Source of the DNA: Corynebacterium sp.
GTDB taxonomy: Bacteria; Actinomycetota; Actinomycetes; Mycobacteriales; Mycobacteriaceae
Assembly (NCBI RefSeq): GCF_030538285.1
Contig: NZ_JAUNUG010000024.1
Span: forward strand, 1 to 41,071
DNA: 41,071 nt
Direction of reading: 5' to 3'
This document shows, in pieces, positions 1-8,086 of the stretch; position 1 is the first letter of the stretch; every line of letters starts with the position of its first letter. The notes under the pieces were generated by a model. The model saw nothing but the letters and a program-made list of their open reading frames with translations, did not search any database and was not told where the DNA came from. A program made the translations under genes and the position numbers.

Positions 1-330
1 GAGGAGGCCGCGCGTGTCGACGGCGCCTCCCGCGGCCAGGCCTTCCGCCTCGTCCTGCTACCGCTGGCGGCCCCGGCGCTGTTCACCACAGCGATCCTGG
101 CGTTCATCGCCACATGGAATGAGTTCATGCTCGCCCGCCAGCTGTCGACGACCTCCACCGAACCCGTCACCGTGGCCATCGCGCGTTTCTCCGGGCCGAG
201 CGCCTTCGAATACCCCTACGCCTCGATCATGGCGGCCGGCGCGCTGGTGACCATCCCGCTCATCATCATGGTGCTCATCTTCCAGCGGCGGATCGTCTCC
301 GGCCTCACCGCTGGTGGTGTGAAGGCCTAA
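1..330 (+). CDS. Carbohydrate ABC transporter permease, MalG type (3' end only)
   Basis: This is the C-terminal part of an inner-membrane permease of the binding-protein-dependent sugar ABC family, open at the window edge. Reading frame 1 from the first base gives EEAARVDGASRGQAFRLVLLP, which is the EAA loop that docks on the ATPase, with its conserved G and the LP at its end. Two membrane segments follow, the first containing TWNEF, typical of MalG-like permeases, and the protein ends about 110 residues in with a short basic tail. The sugar cannot be told from this fragment. The next gene starts 2 bp after the stop, so the two are probably co-transcribed. Confidence 0.9.
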   Translation, partial: EEAARVDGASRGQAFRLVLLPLAAPALFTTAILAFIATWNEFMLARQLSTTSTEPVTVAIARFSGPSAFEYPYASIMAAGALVTIPLIIMVLIFQRRIVSGLTAGGVKA

Positions 331-331
331 G

Positions 332-577
332 GTGGTCGAGGATCCCGGGCGGGGACGGCGCAGGACACTCCAGTACGACACACTGCTCGGGTTCCTCGGC
401 TTCTTCGCCTTTCTGGCCCTGGTGCAGGCGGTGCTCAATCTCTTCGCCCCGGAACCGGCCATATGGCCGGGCCCCTTGGCGGCCCTACTCGTGGGACTGA
501 CCTGGTGGCTGTGGCGCCGGGCCCGGCGGTTTAAGGAACCCACAACTGGCGCAGCGCCGCCCAGTGGGAATCACTGA
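332..577 (+). CDS. Small two-helix membrane protein
   Basis: An 81-residue protein of unknown function. It starts with GTG one base after the permease stop, with an AAGG-type ribosome site inside the permease end. Two hydrophobic helices are visible, about residues 17-39 and 44-61, with basic residues before the first (RGRRR) and after the second (RRARRFK), which suggests both ends face the cytoplasm. Its last 47 bp overlap the end of the convergent exported-protein gene. Its position makes it a candidate accessory or trailing gene of the sugar ABC operon, but no family was recognised. Confidence 0.6.
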   Translation: MVEDPGRGRRRTLQYDTLLGFLGFFAFLALVQAVLNLFAPEPAIWPGPLAALLVGLTWWLWRRARRFKEPTTGAAPPSGNH

Positions 578-1688
578 GCAGGCTGGCCGGAGTCACCGAC
601 ACCGCTGGTGCGCCCCCCTGTTGGGCTGCCACCAGACTGTCGACCAGTTCGCTGCTGCGCAGCACGGCATCATCATCGGCCCACAGTCCCGTGGACATGA
701 CGAAGCGACCGGGATGGCGCTCCTGCAAGTGTGCCGCCACCTCCCCGCCGAAAGCCACCGCCCCGTCGGCGCCACCCAGACCGGGGTAATTCCACACCAC
801 AATGCGGTCGACTACCGTGAGCAGCAGGTCATAGTCATGCCCGGACAAAGCCCGGTCGGAGGCGGGATCACCCTGCGGGGCCCGCACATCCATGTCCACC
901 TTCACCGCATAAGGGTCCACCGCGGCGACGATGCGCTCGGCGACGCGGGCGAGAGCCTCCGAACGCCACGTGGCTATCACTGGCGCTTGAGCATCGATCT
1001 CGCCGTCTTTGTCCCGCGGCCAATCCACCTCCCCGGTGTGGGCCAGGAAGTGGCGGAGGTCGGTGTCCCCGAAGGTGGCGTCGTCGAACATCAGCTCTGT
1101 CAGCGCGATGCGGTCGGGCCCGTAGGTGGCGGCGATGAATTGGGCGAGCTCCACGAGACGGTCTCCGACCGCTCCACCGTCGAGTGCGGCCACGGAGGCA
1201 AAAGTCGTGGAACGATCCCCTGTCGGGCTGACCCCGGCCAGCTCCGGCGTGTCGGCCAGCATGCGGGGTGCGAGGGCGTCGATGGTGAGGGTGATCTCCC
1301 AGGCAGTGGGGATGGTTGCCAGGGCTACTGCCAGGTAATCGATGCCGTTTTCACGTACGTCCGCAGCCTCGGCGTCGGGGTGCGCCGGCCAGGGTGCTGC
1401 CACCCAGTCGGGCCGGCCCACCGCGAGGGACACGGCGTTGGCTCCCGAACTGTCCAATGCTCCCGGCTCCCAGACGGGGACTATCGATTCCATGCCGTAG
1501 TTGACCGCGCGTTGGCTGCCATCCGACGGGGTGGGCACCGACGTGGGCGGCACGCGGGGGGTGTTATCTGTTGTGGGGATGAGTTCCTCCCTCAATCCGT
1601 TGATGGCCATTGCCCCGCCACCCAGGATGACTACCCCGGCCCCGGCGAGGCGGAGCAGGGTGCGGCGGGACGGTTCGGTGGTGGTCAT
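531..1688 (-). CDS. Tat-exported, glycosidase-like protein of the glycan operon
   Basis: A 385-residue exported protein. The start was set at the ATG at 1688 because it overlaps the upstream glycosyltransferase stop as ATGA and because the N-terminus is then a twin-arginine signal (SRRTLL followed by a hydrophobic stretch). The mature part has alternating beta/alpha character, with pieces such as LTELMFDD, TWRSEALARV, KVDMDVRAP and IVVWNYPG. These resemble TIM-barrel glycosidase-like proteins, for example the C-terminal hydrolase domain of PgaB. That resemblance is by eye and weak. As the last gene of the operon it may trim or bind the polymer outside the membrane. A longer in-frame ORF extends to 1841 but that part lies within the glycosyltransferase gene. 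Confidence 0.7.
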   Translation of the reverse strand: MTTTEPSRRTLLRLAGAGVVILGGGAMAINGLREELIPTTDNTPRVPPTSVPTPSDGSQRAVNYGMESIVPVWEPGALDSSGANAVSLAVGRPDWVAAPWPAHPDAEAADVRENGIDYLAVALATIPTAWEITLTIDALAPRMLADTPELAGVSPTGDRSTTFASVAALDGGAVGDRLVELAQFIAATYGPDRIALTELMFDDATFGDTDLRHFLAHTGEVDWPRDKDGEIDAQAPVIATWRSEALARVAERIVAAVDPYAVKVDMDVRAPQGDPASDRALSGHDYDLLLTVVDRIVVWNYPGLGGADGAVAFGGEVAAHLQERHPGRFVMSTGLWADDDAVLRSSELVDSLVAAQQGGAPAVSVTPASLLSDSHWAALRQLWVP

Positions 1689-2905
1689 GAGGCTTCCTTC
1701 CCAGGTGCAGAGATACTGATGACGCCGGTGCGGGTGAGTTTGCCCCAGGCCCTCTCGGCGCCACTGATTTCCAGATACATCGCGCGGACGACGGTAAATC
1801 CGACGAACACCGCATACAGCGGCCAGGCTGGCAGGGTCCACAAGTGCCGCAGGTCCGCCCAGGCACCGTTGAGGGCAATGGAGTAGAGCAGCACACCCAC
1901 GGCCACGCCCACGCCGAGATAACCCAGCCAGGCCACACCGTCCGCGGGACGCCAGGCAGGCAGGAAAGGCAAGGCGATGAGCACGCCGGTCTGGATGAAA
2001 GGCACGGCGATCATGGTGAGGGTGTTGAACAGGAGAAACAGCCCGAACATGCCGAAGCGGGGGTTGGCGATCATGTCACGGTGCAGCCAGGTGGTCTGGA
2101 TGAGCCCGCGCGCCCACCGCACCCGTTGGCGCCACAGACCCTTGAGAGTGGAGGGGGATTCCGCGTAGACGATGGCGCGGGGGACGAAGCCGACATCGAA
2201 GCCGGCGCGGTGCATTCTCCAGGTCAGCTCCAGATCCTCGCCGAGGGAATCGGTACGGAAGGGGCCGGTGACGTCGAGGGCGGAGCGTCGAAAAGCACCG
2301 ACGTTGCCGGACACCACGGGCATGCAGTGCAACAGGGCCAGGGCCCGGCGGATGAACCCGGTCCCCACGTGACTGATCAGCGCCAACAAACAGGTCAACG
2401 GGTTATCAAGGTTGACGGGACGATCATCACCGCCCACCGCACCGACCTTCTCATGGTGGAAACCACCGAGCAGATCCCGCATGGTGCGGGGGCCGAAAAT
2501 CCCGTCGGAGTCAACGCAGAGGATGAACTCGCCGCGCGCGGCTGCCAACCCCAGGTTCAGTGCCGAGCCCTTGCCACCGTTGGGTTTGTCGATGTGCAGG
2601 ATCCGGGGATCGCTGGCGGCCAGGCGGGCCATGAGGGGGCCAGTGTTATCGGTGGACCCGTCGTTAACCAGGATGACCTCAAAGTTGGGGTAATCGGAAG
2701 CCAGAATCGAGGCCACGCAGTTCTCCAGCACGGTCTCCTCGTTGTAGCCGGGGACGATGACGCTGAGCAGCGGTGTGCGGGCCAGCACATCCGCAGGCCG
2801 GCGGAAGCGTTCGCGCAGTTCGAAAATGAGGGAGGCCGGCACAAACAGCAGTTTCACCGCCCCCAGCCCGAGGACCAGGAGCAGCAGAAGGGCCAGGGTA
2901 CTCAC
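1685..2905 (-). CDS. Processive family 2 glycosyltransferase (PgaC/cellulose-synthase-like)
   Basis: A 406-residue membrane glycosyltransferase. After an N-terminal membrane helix (about residues 3-27) comes a GT-A domain with all the residues expected for a processive GT2 enzyme: D82 in VNDGSTD, the DxD-type motif D132-S-D134, the catalytic ED at 223-224 in GEDLELTWR, and the QRVRW motif at 260-264. Three to four membrane helices follow from about residue 285. Known relatives with this set polymerise GlcNAc or other hexoses and pass the chain through the membrane. It starts with GTG overlapping the ATP-grasp stop by 4 bp and its own stop overlaps the next gene by 4 bp, so it is translationally coupled. 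The sugar used is not readable from sequence. Confidence 0.9.
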   Translation of the reverse strand: MSTLALLLLLVLGLGAVKLLFVPASLIFELRERFRRPADVLARTPLLSVIVPGYNEETVLENCVASILASDYPNFEVILVNDGSTDNTGPLMARLAASDPRILHIDKPNGGKGSALNLGLAAARGEFILCVDSDGIFGPRTMRDLLGGFHHEKVGAVGGDDRPVNLDNPLTCLLALISHVGTGFIRRALALLHCMPVVSGNVGAFRRSALDVTGPFRTDSLGEDLELTWRMHRAGFDVGFVPRAIVYAESPSTLKGLWRQRVRWARGLIQTTWLHRDMIANPRFGMFGLFLLFNTLTMIAVPFIQTGVLIALPFLPAWRPADGVAWLGYLGVGVAVGVLLYSIALNGAWADLRHLWTLPAWPLYAVFVGFTVVRAMYLEISGAERAWGKLTRTGVISISAPGKEAS

Positions 2906-3762
2906 GGTACCTCCCAGTGTTCTTCCACGTGGGTGAGCACGCTGCTCAGCAGCTCGGGCGCCAAGTAGCTGTTCGCCCCGAAACGGGCGTTGACCTCCAA
3001 GACCACGGGCCGGCCGTCGGCAAGCCGGCGCACATCAACGTCGACGGGACCGCGCAGGCGCAGTGCACGGGCGGCGTCGATGGCCAGGTGGGCGACGTCG
3101 GGGGCGTCGACTCGCTCGACCTGCACGGCCCGGTAGTCGCTGTCGCTGCGCTTGGCGGCCACGACTGCCCATGGCTCCGCGCCCATGAAGACCATCGGGG
3201 CGTATTCCTTTCCGGGCGCGAATTCCTGCACGATCATGTGCTTATCGACGTCCCACTGCTCCCCCACCGCGTCAAGGTGCAGCTCGCGGACCCCGCGGCT
3301 TCCCCTGCCATTGCGGGGTTTGATGATGACGTGGTCCCCGACGGCAGCCCGCAGCGTGTCCACGGAGGCGTGGTTTTCGGGGCGGCTGAAACGGGGCACG
3401 GACACACCCGCCTGGTCGAGGACGAGCATGGTGAGGTACTTGTCGGCCGCGTCGCGGACCGCCGATTCCTTCCCCACCAGCACGCGGGCCGGAAAGAGTC
3501 GGGAACGGGCGGCGGCGATGAGCGGCAATTCCTCCTGCACGGTGGGGATGAGCAGGTCAATGTCGTGGCGGCGGATGAGATCGCTGAGCTGCTCGATCAT
3601 CAACGGATCATCCGCCCGGGCGACGATCTCACTGTGGCTGAGCGCGGGGTGGTTGACCGGAGAGATATCCACCCCGATGACCTGATGTCTGTCCAGTTCC
3701 AGGAGTTGGGAGAGCAGGGCTTGGCCAGCGGGCCCGCCGGCACCGGTGAGCAGGATATTCAT
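2902..3762 (-). CDS. ATP-grasp ligase-like protein of the glycan operon
   Basis: A 286-residue cytoplasmic protein with an N-terminal Rossmann-like half (MNILLTGAGGPAGQALL, then VIGVD) and an ATP-grasp half. The latter includes VIIKPRNGRGSRGV (nucleotide-binding loop), MIVQEFAPGKEY and, near the end, the metal-binding VLEVNARFG segment. This architecture is that of CarB-like or PylC-like ATP-grasp enzymes, which activate a carboxylate as acyl phosphate and join it to an amine or thiol. Lying between a deacetylase that would expose an amine and a polymerase, a role in attaching a carboxylate group to the freed amine is an attractive inference, unproven. It overlaps both neighbours by 4 bp. Confidence 0.82.
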   Translation of the reverse strand: MNILLTGAGGPAGQALLSQLLELDRHQVIGVDISPVNHPALSHSEIVARADDPLMIEQLSDLIRRHDIDLLIPTVQEELPLIAAARSRLFPARVLVGKESAVRDAADKYLTMLVLDQAGVSVPRFSRPENHASVDTLRAAVGDHVIIKPRNGRGSRGVRELHLDAVGEQWDVDKHMIVQEFAPGKEYAPMVFMGAEPWAVVAAKRSDSDYRAVQVERVDAPDVAHLAIDAARALRLRGPVDVDVRRLADGRPVVLEVNARFGANSYLAPELLSSVLTHVEEHWEVP

Positions 3763-4688
3763 GCTGCACCGCCCAGCGAGCGGTCCAGGAGGCGGACGAC
3801 CTCAAAACCCTCCGCGTGATCGACTTTGGCCTGGGACCCCCGAAACACAGCCATCCCCTTGAGCTTGTGGCCCTGCATATAGGGCTTTCCCGTCTGATCA
3901 CGATGGGTGGCCACGGCGAACACCTTGGCATCCAGGTAGTCACTGATGTCAACGAAGAAGGAGGGGTTGAAGGCTCGGGTCGCCGAGGGGGATTCGTAGC
4001 ACAGGATCGAGGGATGCCGACGGGCCGCACGAAGGGTGGCCTCGTGTACGGCCTGGTGATCCTGGTGCTGGTCATTCGGTGAGTGGGTGAGGATGAGGTC
4101 GGGGCGCAGGGCTTCAATGCGTTCCTCGATCGCAGCGACCAGCTCGACGCTTTCCTCGGCGAGACGGGTGTCGGTGAACGTGTGCTGGGTGAGGGAGGCG
4201 ACGTTCATGAACAACGCCCCGCGGCGGGCTTCCTCGGGGCGCAATTCGCTGTCACCGCCCCGACAACCGTCGGTGAGAACGAGGACGTGCACAGCCGCGC
4301 CCTCATCGGCGAGCTTGACCAGCGTGCCTGAGCAGGCCAACTCCAGGTCATCGGGGTGCGCACCGATGGCGAGCACGGTCTGCGGGCGGCCCAGCGAGCC
4401 CGGGGGCAGGATGCGCTGCCGCAGCAGGAGCAGCCCCACGAAAAGCACCACCGCCAGCTTGCCTACCTCAGCTGCGAAAACGAGGAGGTGATGGTGGTGG
4501 TAGATGATCTCCAGGATCTCCATGATGATGACGGCGATCCCCAGCCCGATCATGAGGAGTCTGAGCCGGTTACCACCCCGGAAACGTCTACTGAACAGCT
4601 GTCGGCCTGGTGGGGTGAACGCGAAGATGACGGCGCCGAGGGCGACGAGGGCGGTAAGTACCTGCACCACGACGATGTGTACGACCAT
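3759..4688 (-). CDS. Membrane-anchored PIG-L family N-deacetylase
   Basis: A 309-residue protein with three N-terminal membrane helices (about residues 4-24, 44-62, 76-90) followed by a PIG-L/LmbE zinc deacetylase domain. The family signatures are complete: AHPDDLE at 110-116 and the HxPxDxHxDHxxxH block at 202-215. Known members remove acetyl from GlcNAc residues (PIG-L, MshB, BshB). The basic loop GRQLFSRRFRGGNR between helices 1 and 2 and the RQR after helix 3 put the catalytic domain on the cytoplasmic side, consistent with action on a lipid-linked or nascent glycan. First gene of its operon, with a GGAG ribosome site about 10 nt before the ATG. The fused membrane part is not usual for the family. 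Confidence 0.9.
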   Translation of the reverse strand: MVVHIVVVQVLTALVALGAVIFAFTPPGRQLFSRRFRGGNRLRLLMIGLGIAVIIMEILEIIYHHHHLLVFAAEVGKLAVVLFVGLLLLRQRILPPGSLGRPQTVLAIGAHPDDLELACSGTLVKLADEGAAVHVLVLTDGCRGGDSELRPEEARRGALFMNVASLTQHTFTDTRLAEESVELVAAIEERIEALRPDLILTHSPNDQHQDHQAVHEATLRAARRHPSILCYESPSATRAFNPSFFVDISDYLDAKVFAVATHRDQTGKPYMQGHKLKGMAVFRGSQAKVDHAEGFEVVRLLDRSLGGAA

Positions 4689-4709
4689 GTAACCTGCTCC
4701 ATTTCTGCG

Positions 4710-4740
4710 ATTATGTACAGCAATGGAGATTAAGAATCTC
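4710..4740 (-). promoter_or_regulatory. Candidate promoter and operator of the glycan operon
   Basis: Read on the minus strand, CATAAT (4710-4715) is a near-consensus -10 box about 20 bp before the PIG-L start. Ten bases upstream of it lies a perfect dyad, GAGATT-AAG-AATCTC (4726-4740), covering the place expected for the -35 region. This arrangement is typical of a repressor operator. The regulator is unknown. Confidence 0.4.
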
Positions 4741-4742
4741 TT

Positions 4743-4829
4743 ATGAAGGCTTCATGAAACCCAGATGAGAGGTTCTTCATGATTGGATACCCATGCTTTC
4801 CGTTATGTCTAGACAGGTGAGACCCCTGT
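4743..4829. promoter_or_regulatory. Cluster of dyads and direct repeats in the divergent promoter region
   Basis: Between the glycan operon and the surface protein gene are ATGAAG-g-CTTCAT (4743-4755), a second copy of CTTCATGA at 4775-4782 (first copy 4750-4757, 25 bp apart), the perfect palindrome TGTCTAGACA (4806-4815) and ACAGG-N7-CCTGT (4813-4829). Such density suggests several regulator sites. No specific regulator was recognised. Confidence 0.35.
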
Positions 4830-4928
4830 GCTTAATGGGGAGAGTGTTATCTGCGTGTCTAGGTGGACAACCACCCACCACCGCTTAAGGTCGACAGCAG
4901 AAATCAATTAAAGACACAGGTAGGTTCC

Positions 4929-7910
4929 ATGATTCACAGAATTGCTTCGCGACGCCGCGCCGTCGCCAGCATCGTCGCCGCCCTCGGCGTCACCGCCGCC
5001 ACCGTACTGCCTGCAGCGCCCGCGCTGGCGGCCACCCGCGCCTATGAATTCATCGGCTACTGGATCGACCCGCCGGAGTCCGCGGTCTCCGGCCTCGATG
5101 TCGTGGGCACCGAGTGGAAGTTCGACATCAACGACGACACCCCCGCTCCCACCAACAACCCGGTGAGCAACAACATCGTCACCATCACCCTGGAAAACGG
5201 TCTGTTCACGGCCCTGCCCACCACCTGCCTGACAGAATCGCCTGATGCGTGGGGAAACGACGTCGATAAGCTCTCTAGCGTCTCGGATGATGGCCGAACC
5301 CTCGAGTGCAACCTCGGCACCCGCAACGAGGGCACCGCCGAGCGTCTGTTCGCCGGTGTCCTCGCCGACGGCCCCGCCGGGTCCCAAGTCGCCGCCACCG
5401 GCACCTTCCGCGATCACACCGTCGAACTGCCGCCGATCCCGATCCTCAACACTTTCGCCATGGACGCCAAGTTCGACGGTGGCGGACCACAGTCCTACAC
5501 GGGCGGCCCGGATCCGGACTCCACCACGCACAACCAGTACATGAATTTCCCGTTCTCCATCAACCACGCCAAACACACCTCCGCTGGCCCGGACGCAGTC
5601 ACCTACGAACTCACCATCCGACACCTCGGACAGGCCATCAACCCCGAAGTGGAACTACGCGAACCGGCGTGCGTACCCAACGAGCGCATGCAATCCGGCT
5701 TCCCCTACTCCGCCCCCGGTTTCGCAGAAGAGCAGACCACCCGTTTCCCGGACTGCCAGATCACCAAGACCGGGCCGGCCACTTTCCAACTCACACTGTC
5801 CAACCTCGACTACACCGCCGGCCCTCCCCTGGACTCCAACGAGCAGCCCCTACCGGTGGACATGAATGCCATCGCCGCAGGTGTCATCCAACTCGAAGTC
5901 CCCTTCCGCTCGCCGGGTGGGCGCGTCATCCTGGAGGCATCTGCCCCCACCTACGTTTCCGTTGAAGGCCAGGAATCGCAGGACAACCCCGACAACAACT
6001 CCAACCGTGTGCCCGTGACCCGCGGCGGCTGGACCGGCGGCTGGGTTGTGGCCAGTCAACATCCCGACGCCTACCCCGGATCCCCCTGGACGGACACCTC
6101 GCGTGCCCCGGCTGGGGCCACCGTCATGTCCGTCGGCGGCACACGCATTCCCTACCTGTGGAACCAGCGAAACGATAACTGGGTGTGCAAGATCATCGAC
6201 ACCGACCACGCTTCCTTCGCAGCCGCTCGCGTCGTGCTCGACTTCGACGCCCAGCCCAGCCTCTACTACGACGAGTCCTACGACGGTGAGCTCTGGTACT
6301 ACACCGGAGAATTCGTCAACCTTGACGGCGTGCCCGTCGACCCGAACGAGTTCGCCTGCGGTGACATCACCGACCCGAACGATCCCGCCGCCGGAAATCC
6401 GGAAGGCTGGAGCACCACCCCACCAGCAGACCTTTCGCAGGTCAAGGCCGTGAAGCTGCACATCCCGAAGTCACTGGCAGAGCAGTCCACCGCCTCCGAT
6501 GGCCGCGCCTACCTGGTCATCGACCAGACCATCCATCCCGACACCCCCGTGGGCACCGACATCTGGACGTGGACCCACACGTTGGAAGAAGGCCGAAGCG
6601 ACTGGTCCTGGGAGAGGCCGAACGCTGTCCGCACTTACGACCGTTCCCTCGATCCCGCGCACGTCAAGCCCTTCGGCAGCGTCACCGAGGGGTTGCAGTA
6701 CCCCTTCGCAGGGCCCGGCCGCGACGTCCTCCGTGTTGTTGGTTCCTCCCCACTAGTGGACAAGGAGGTTGAACTCAAAGAGTACGGCCCCGGTCAGGAG
6801 GTGACCTACACCGTCACTTTCGGCCTCGAATCCAACCTGGCAAACCCGAGCCCCGACCAGGTGATCATCACCGACACCCTGCCCCAGGGGATGACCTACA
6901 TCCCAGGCTCCGCCCCTTCGGAACCCACCATCGGCGACTCCCCCGAGGGGCAGGTGCTCACCTGGACCTTCGAAGGTGTAGTCCCCAATGCCGAGCAAGA
7001 CTCCTTCACCTTCCGCGCGCAGCTTCCACGCGACGCCACCCCGGGCAGCGTGCAGGTCAACGACGTGACCGCCGAAAGCCAGACCATCGTCCACGAAGAC
7101 TCCGCACAGTTCCTGGTGCCCAACTCCGGGTTCACCACCCTGCTCAAGGACGCCGAGGAGCGCGTCATCGACGGCACGACCGCCTCCTGGTCCATCGTCC
7201 TCTCATCCCGCGACCCGAACATCTCCCCCACCACCGACCTCATCGACATCCTCCCCTTCAACGGCGATGAGCGCGGCACCTCCTTCCACGGTGACCTCCA
7301 ACTTACCGAGGTCATCGCCCCCGAAGACGCCACCGTGTACTACACCACCGCCGATCCCGCGACTCTCAACGAAGACCCCGGCCACGAATCCAACGGCGGC
7401 TACTCAACCCCGTCCGACATCTGGTCCACCGCCTTCACCCCGGAAGCCACCGCCTTCCGCGTCATCACAGGCCCCATTGCATACGGCGAGTCCCTGGAGA
7501 CAGTAGTCACCGTCGAGCTTATCGACGCCCGCGACAACGACCGCTACGTCAACACCGCCGTCGCCCGCGCCGACAGCACAGAGATGCGCATGCGCACCTC
7601 CGACCACGTCGTACTTAACCCCACCGACACTCCCCCGCCCGGGGACCCGGACGATCCGGGCACACCGGTTGTGCCGGGGACGCCGGGTGAACCGGGGACA
7701 CCGGGCACGCCGGGTGAACCGGGCACGCCGGGCGTCCCGGGCCAGCCCGCTGAACCGGGAGCTCCCGGCCGGCCAACCCCGGATTCTCCGACCGAGGAGC
7801 GCGGCCTGGCCCGCACCGGACCGAACGACCTCGCTCCCGTGGTGTTCACGGCACTGCTCTTCCTGGCCGCCGGAGCTGCTCTGACTGCCGGCCTCCGCCG
7901 CAGGAACTAG
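4929..7910 (+). CDS. LPXTG-type wall-anchored surface protein with DUF11 domain and collagen-like stalk
   Basis: A 993-residue surface protein. The ATG at 4929 was chosen because it gives a clean Sec signal peptide (MIHRIASRRR, hydrophobic core, cleavage after ALA at residue 34). The frame is open back to a GTG at 4863. The large middle part is rich in T, P, D and N, as in isopeptide-type adhesins. About residues 608-715 match the DUF11/conserved-repeat pattern (YGPGQEVTYTV, ITDTLPQGMTY). Residues 911-949 are 13 near-perfect G-X-Y triplets forming a collagen-like stalk. The C-terminus has LARTG (960-964), a hydrophobic helix and RRRN, a sortase sorting signal with A in place of the usual P. 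No sortase gene is in the window. Likely an adhesin or pilus-like wall protein; ligand unknown. Confidence 0.88.
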   Translation: MIHRIASRRRAVASIVAALGVTAATVLPAAPALAATRAYEFIGYWIDPPESAVSGLDVVGTEWKFDINDDTPAPTNNPVSNNIVTITLENGLFTALPTTCLTESPDAWGNDVDKLSSVSDDGRTLECNLGTRNEGTAERLFAGVLADGPAGSQVAATGTFRDHTVELPPIPILNTFAMDAKFDGGGPQSYTGGPDPDSTTHNQYMNFPFSINHAKHTSAGPDAVTYELTIRHLGQAINPEVELREPACVPNERMQSGFPYSAPGFAEEQTTRFPDCQITKTGPATFQLTLSNLDYTAGPPLDSNEQPLPVDMNAIAAGVIQLEVPFRSPGGRVILEASAPTYVSVEGQESQDNPDNNSNRVPVTRGGWTGGWVVASQHPDAYPGSPWTDTSRAPAGATVMSVGGTRIPYLWNQRNDNWVCKIIDTDHASFAAARVVLDFDAQPSLYYDESYDGELWYYTGEFVNLDGVPVDPNEFACGDITDPNDPAAGNPEGWSTTPPADLSQVKAVKLHIPKSLAEQSTASDGRAYLVIDQTIHPDTPVGTDIWTWTHTLEEGRSDWSWERPNAVRTYDRSLDPAHVKPFGSVTEGLQYPFAGPGRDVLRVVGSSPLVDKEVELKEYGPGQEVTYTVTFGLESNLANPSPDQVIITDTLPQGMTYIPGSAPSEPTIGDSPEGQVLTWTFEGVVPNAEQDSFTFRAQLPRDATPGSVQVNDVTAESQTIVHEDSAQFLVPNSGFTTLLKDAEERVIDGTTASWSIVLSSRDPNISPTTDLIDILPFNGDERGTSFHGDLQLTEVIAPEDATVYYTTADPATLNEDPGHESNGGYSTPSDIWSTAFTPEATAFRVITGPIAYGESLETVVTVELIDARDNDRYVNTAVARADSTEMRMRTSDHVVLNPTDTPPPGDPDDPGTPVVPGTPGEPGTPGTPGEPGTPGVPGQPAEPGAPGRPTPDSPTEERGLARTGPNDLAPVVFTALLFLAAGAALTAGLRRRN
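7659..7775 (+). repeat. Collagen-like GXY repeat tract inside the surface protein
   Basis: Tandem 9-bp-based units built from CCGGG, encoding triplets GTP, GEP, GVP, GQP, GAP and GRP, with VVP and AEP as the only interruptions of glycine. Such tracts form stalks in wall proteins and change length easily by slippage. Confidence 0.85.
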
Positions 7911-7924
7911 CTGGCTGCCATCCC

Positions 7925-7960
7925 GACCCCCGCCCCATCCGTGAGGCGGGGGTCATTGTC
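7925..7960 (+). terminator. Rho-independent terminator after the surface protein gene
   Basis: A perfect 10-bp stem, GACCCCCGCC (7925-7934) pairing with GGCGGGGGTC (7945-7954), 10-nt loop, followed by ATTGTCTT. It starts 14 bp after the stop codon. The T tract is poor, as is common in GC-rich actinobacteria. Confidence 0.75.
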
Positions 7961-7971
7961 TTGGCTACGGT

Positions 7972-8052
7972 TCTGCGCAACGTCAGACACCCCACCGCCG
8001 TTAGGCCCAGTCCCCCGCGCCTAAGTTCCCCGGCCGTCTGGCGTTTGGCAGA
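7972..8052. repeat. 81-bp inverted-repeat element, copy A
   Basis: An 81-bp unit bounded by imperfect 17-bp terminal inverted repeats (left TCTGCGCAACGTCAGAC; right arm reads TCTGCCAAACGCCAGAC on the other strand). Inside is a small second dyad, TTAGGC and GCCTAA. It has no coding capacity. A second copy of the same length lies 115 bp downstream. The form is that of a REP- or MITE-like palindromic element. Confidence 0.7.
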
Positions 8053-8086
8053 AAGCAGCCCCGGTCCCAGCCCGCCCCCGCGACCG

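Noticed and set aside
564-1886. A 440-codon plus-strand frame opposite the Tat-exported protein gene
   Set aside because: Composition rich in H, G, R and V without any hydrophobic core or known motif; the minus-strand genes with 4-bp overlaps explain this DNA.
4485-4505. A GATGGTGGTGG run encoding four histidines in the PIG-L protein
   Set aside because: Lies in the loop between membrane helices 2 and 3; too short to call a metal site or a repeat.
7659-7775. Short regular repeats that could be taken for a CRISPR-like array
   Set aside because: The period is 9 bp in frame with coding triplets, without spacers; it is the collagen-like stalk.
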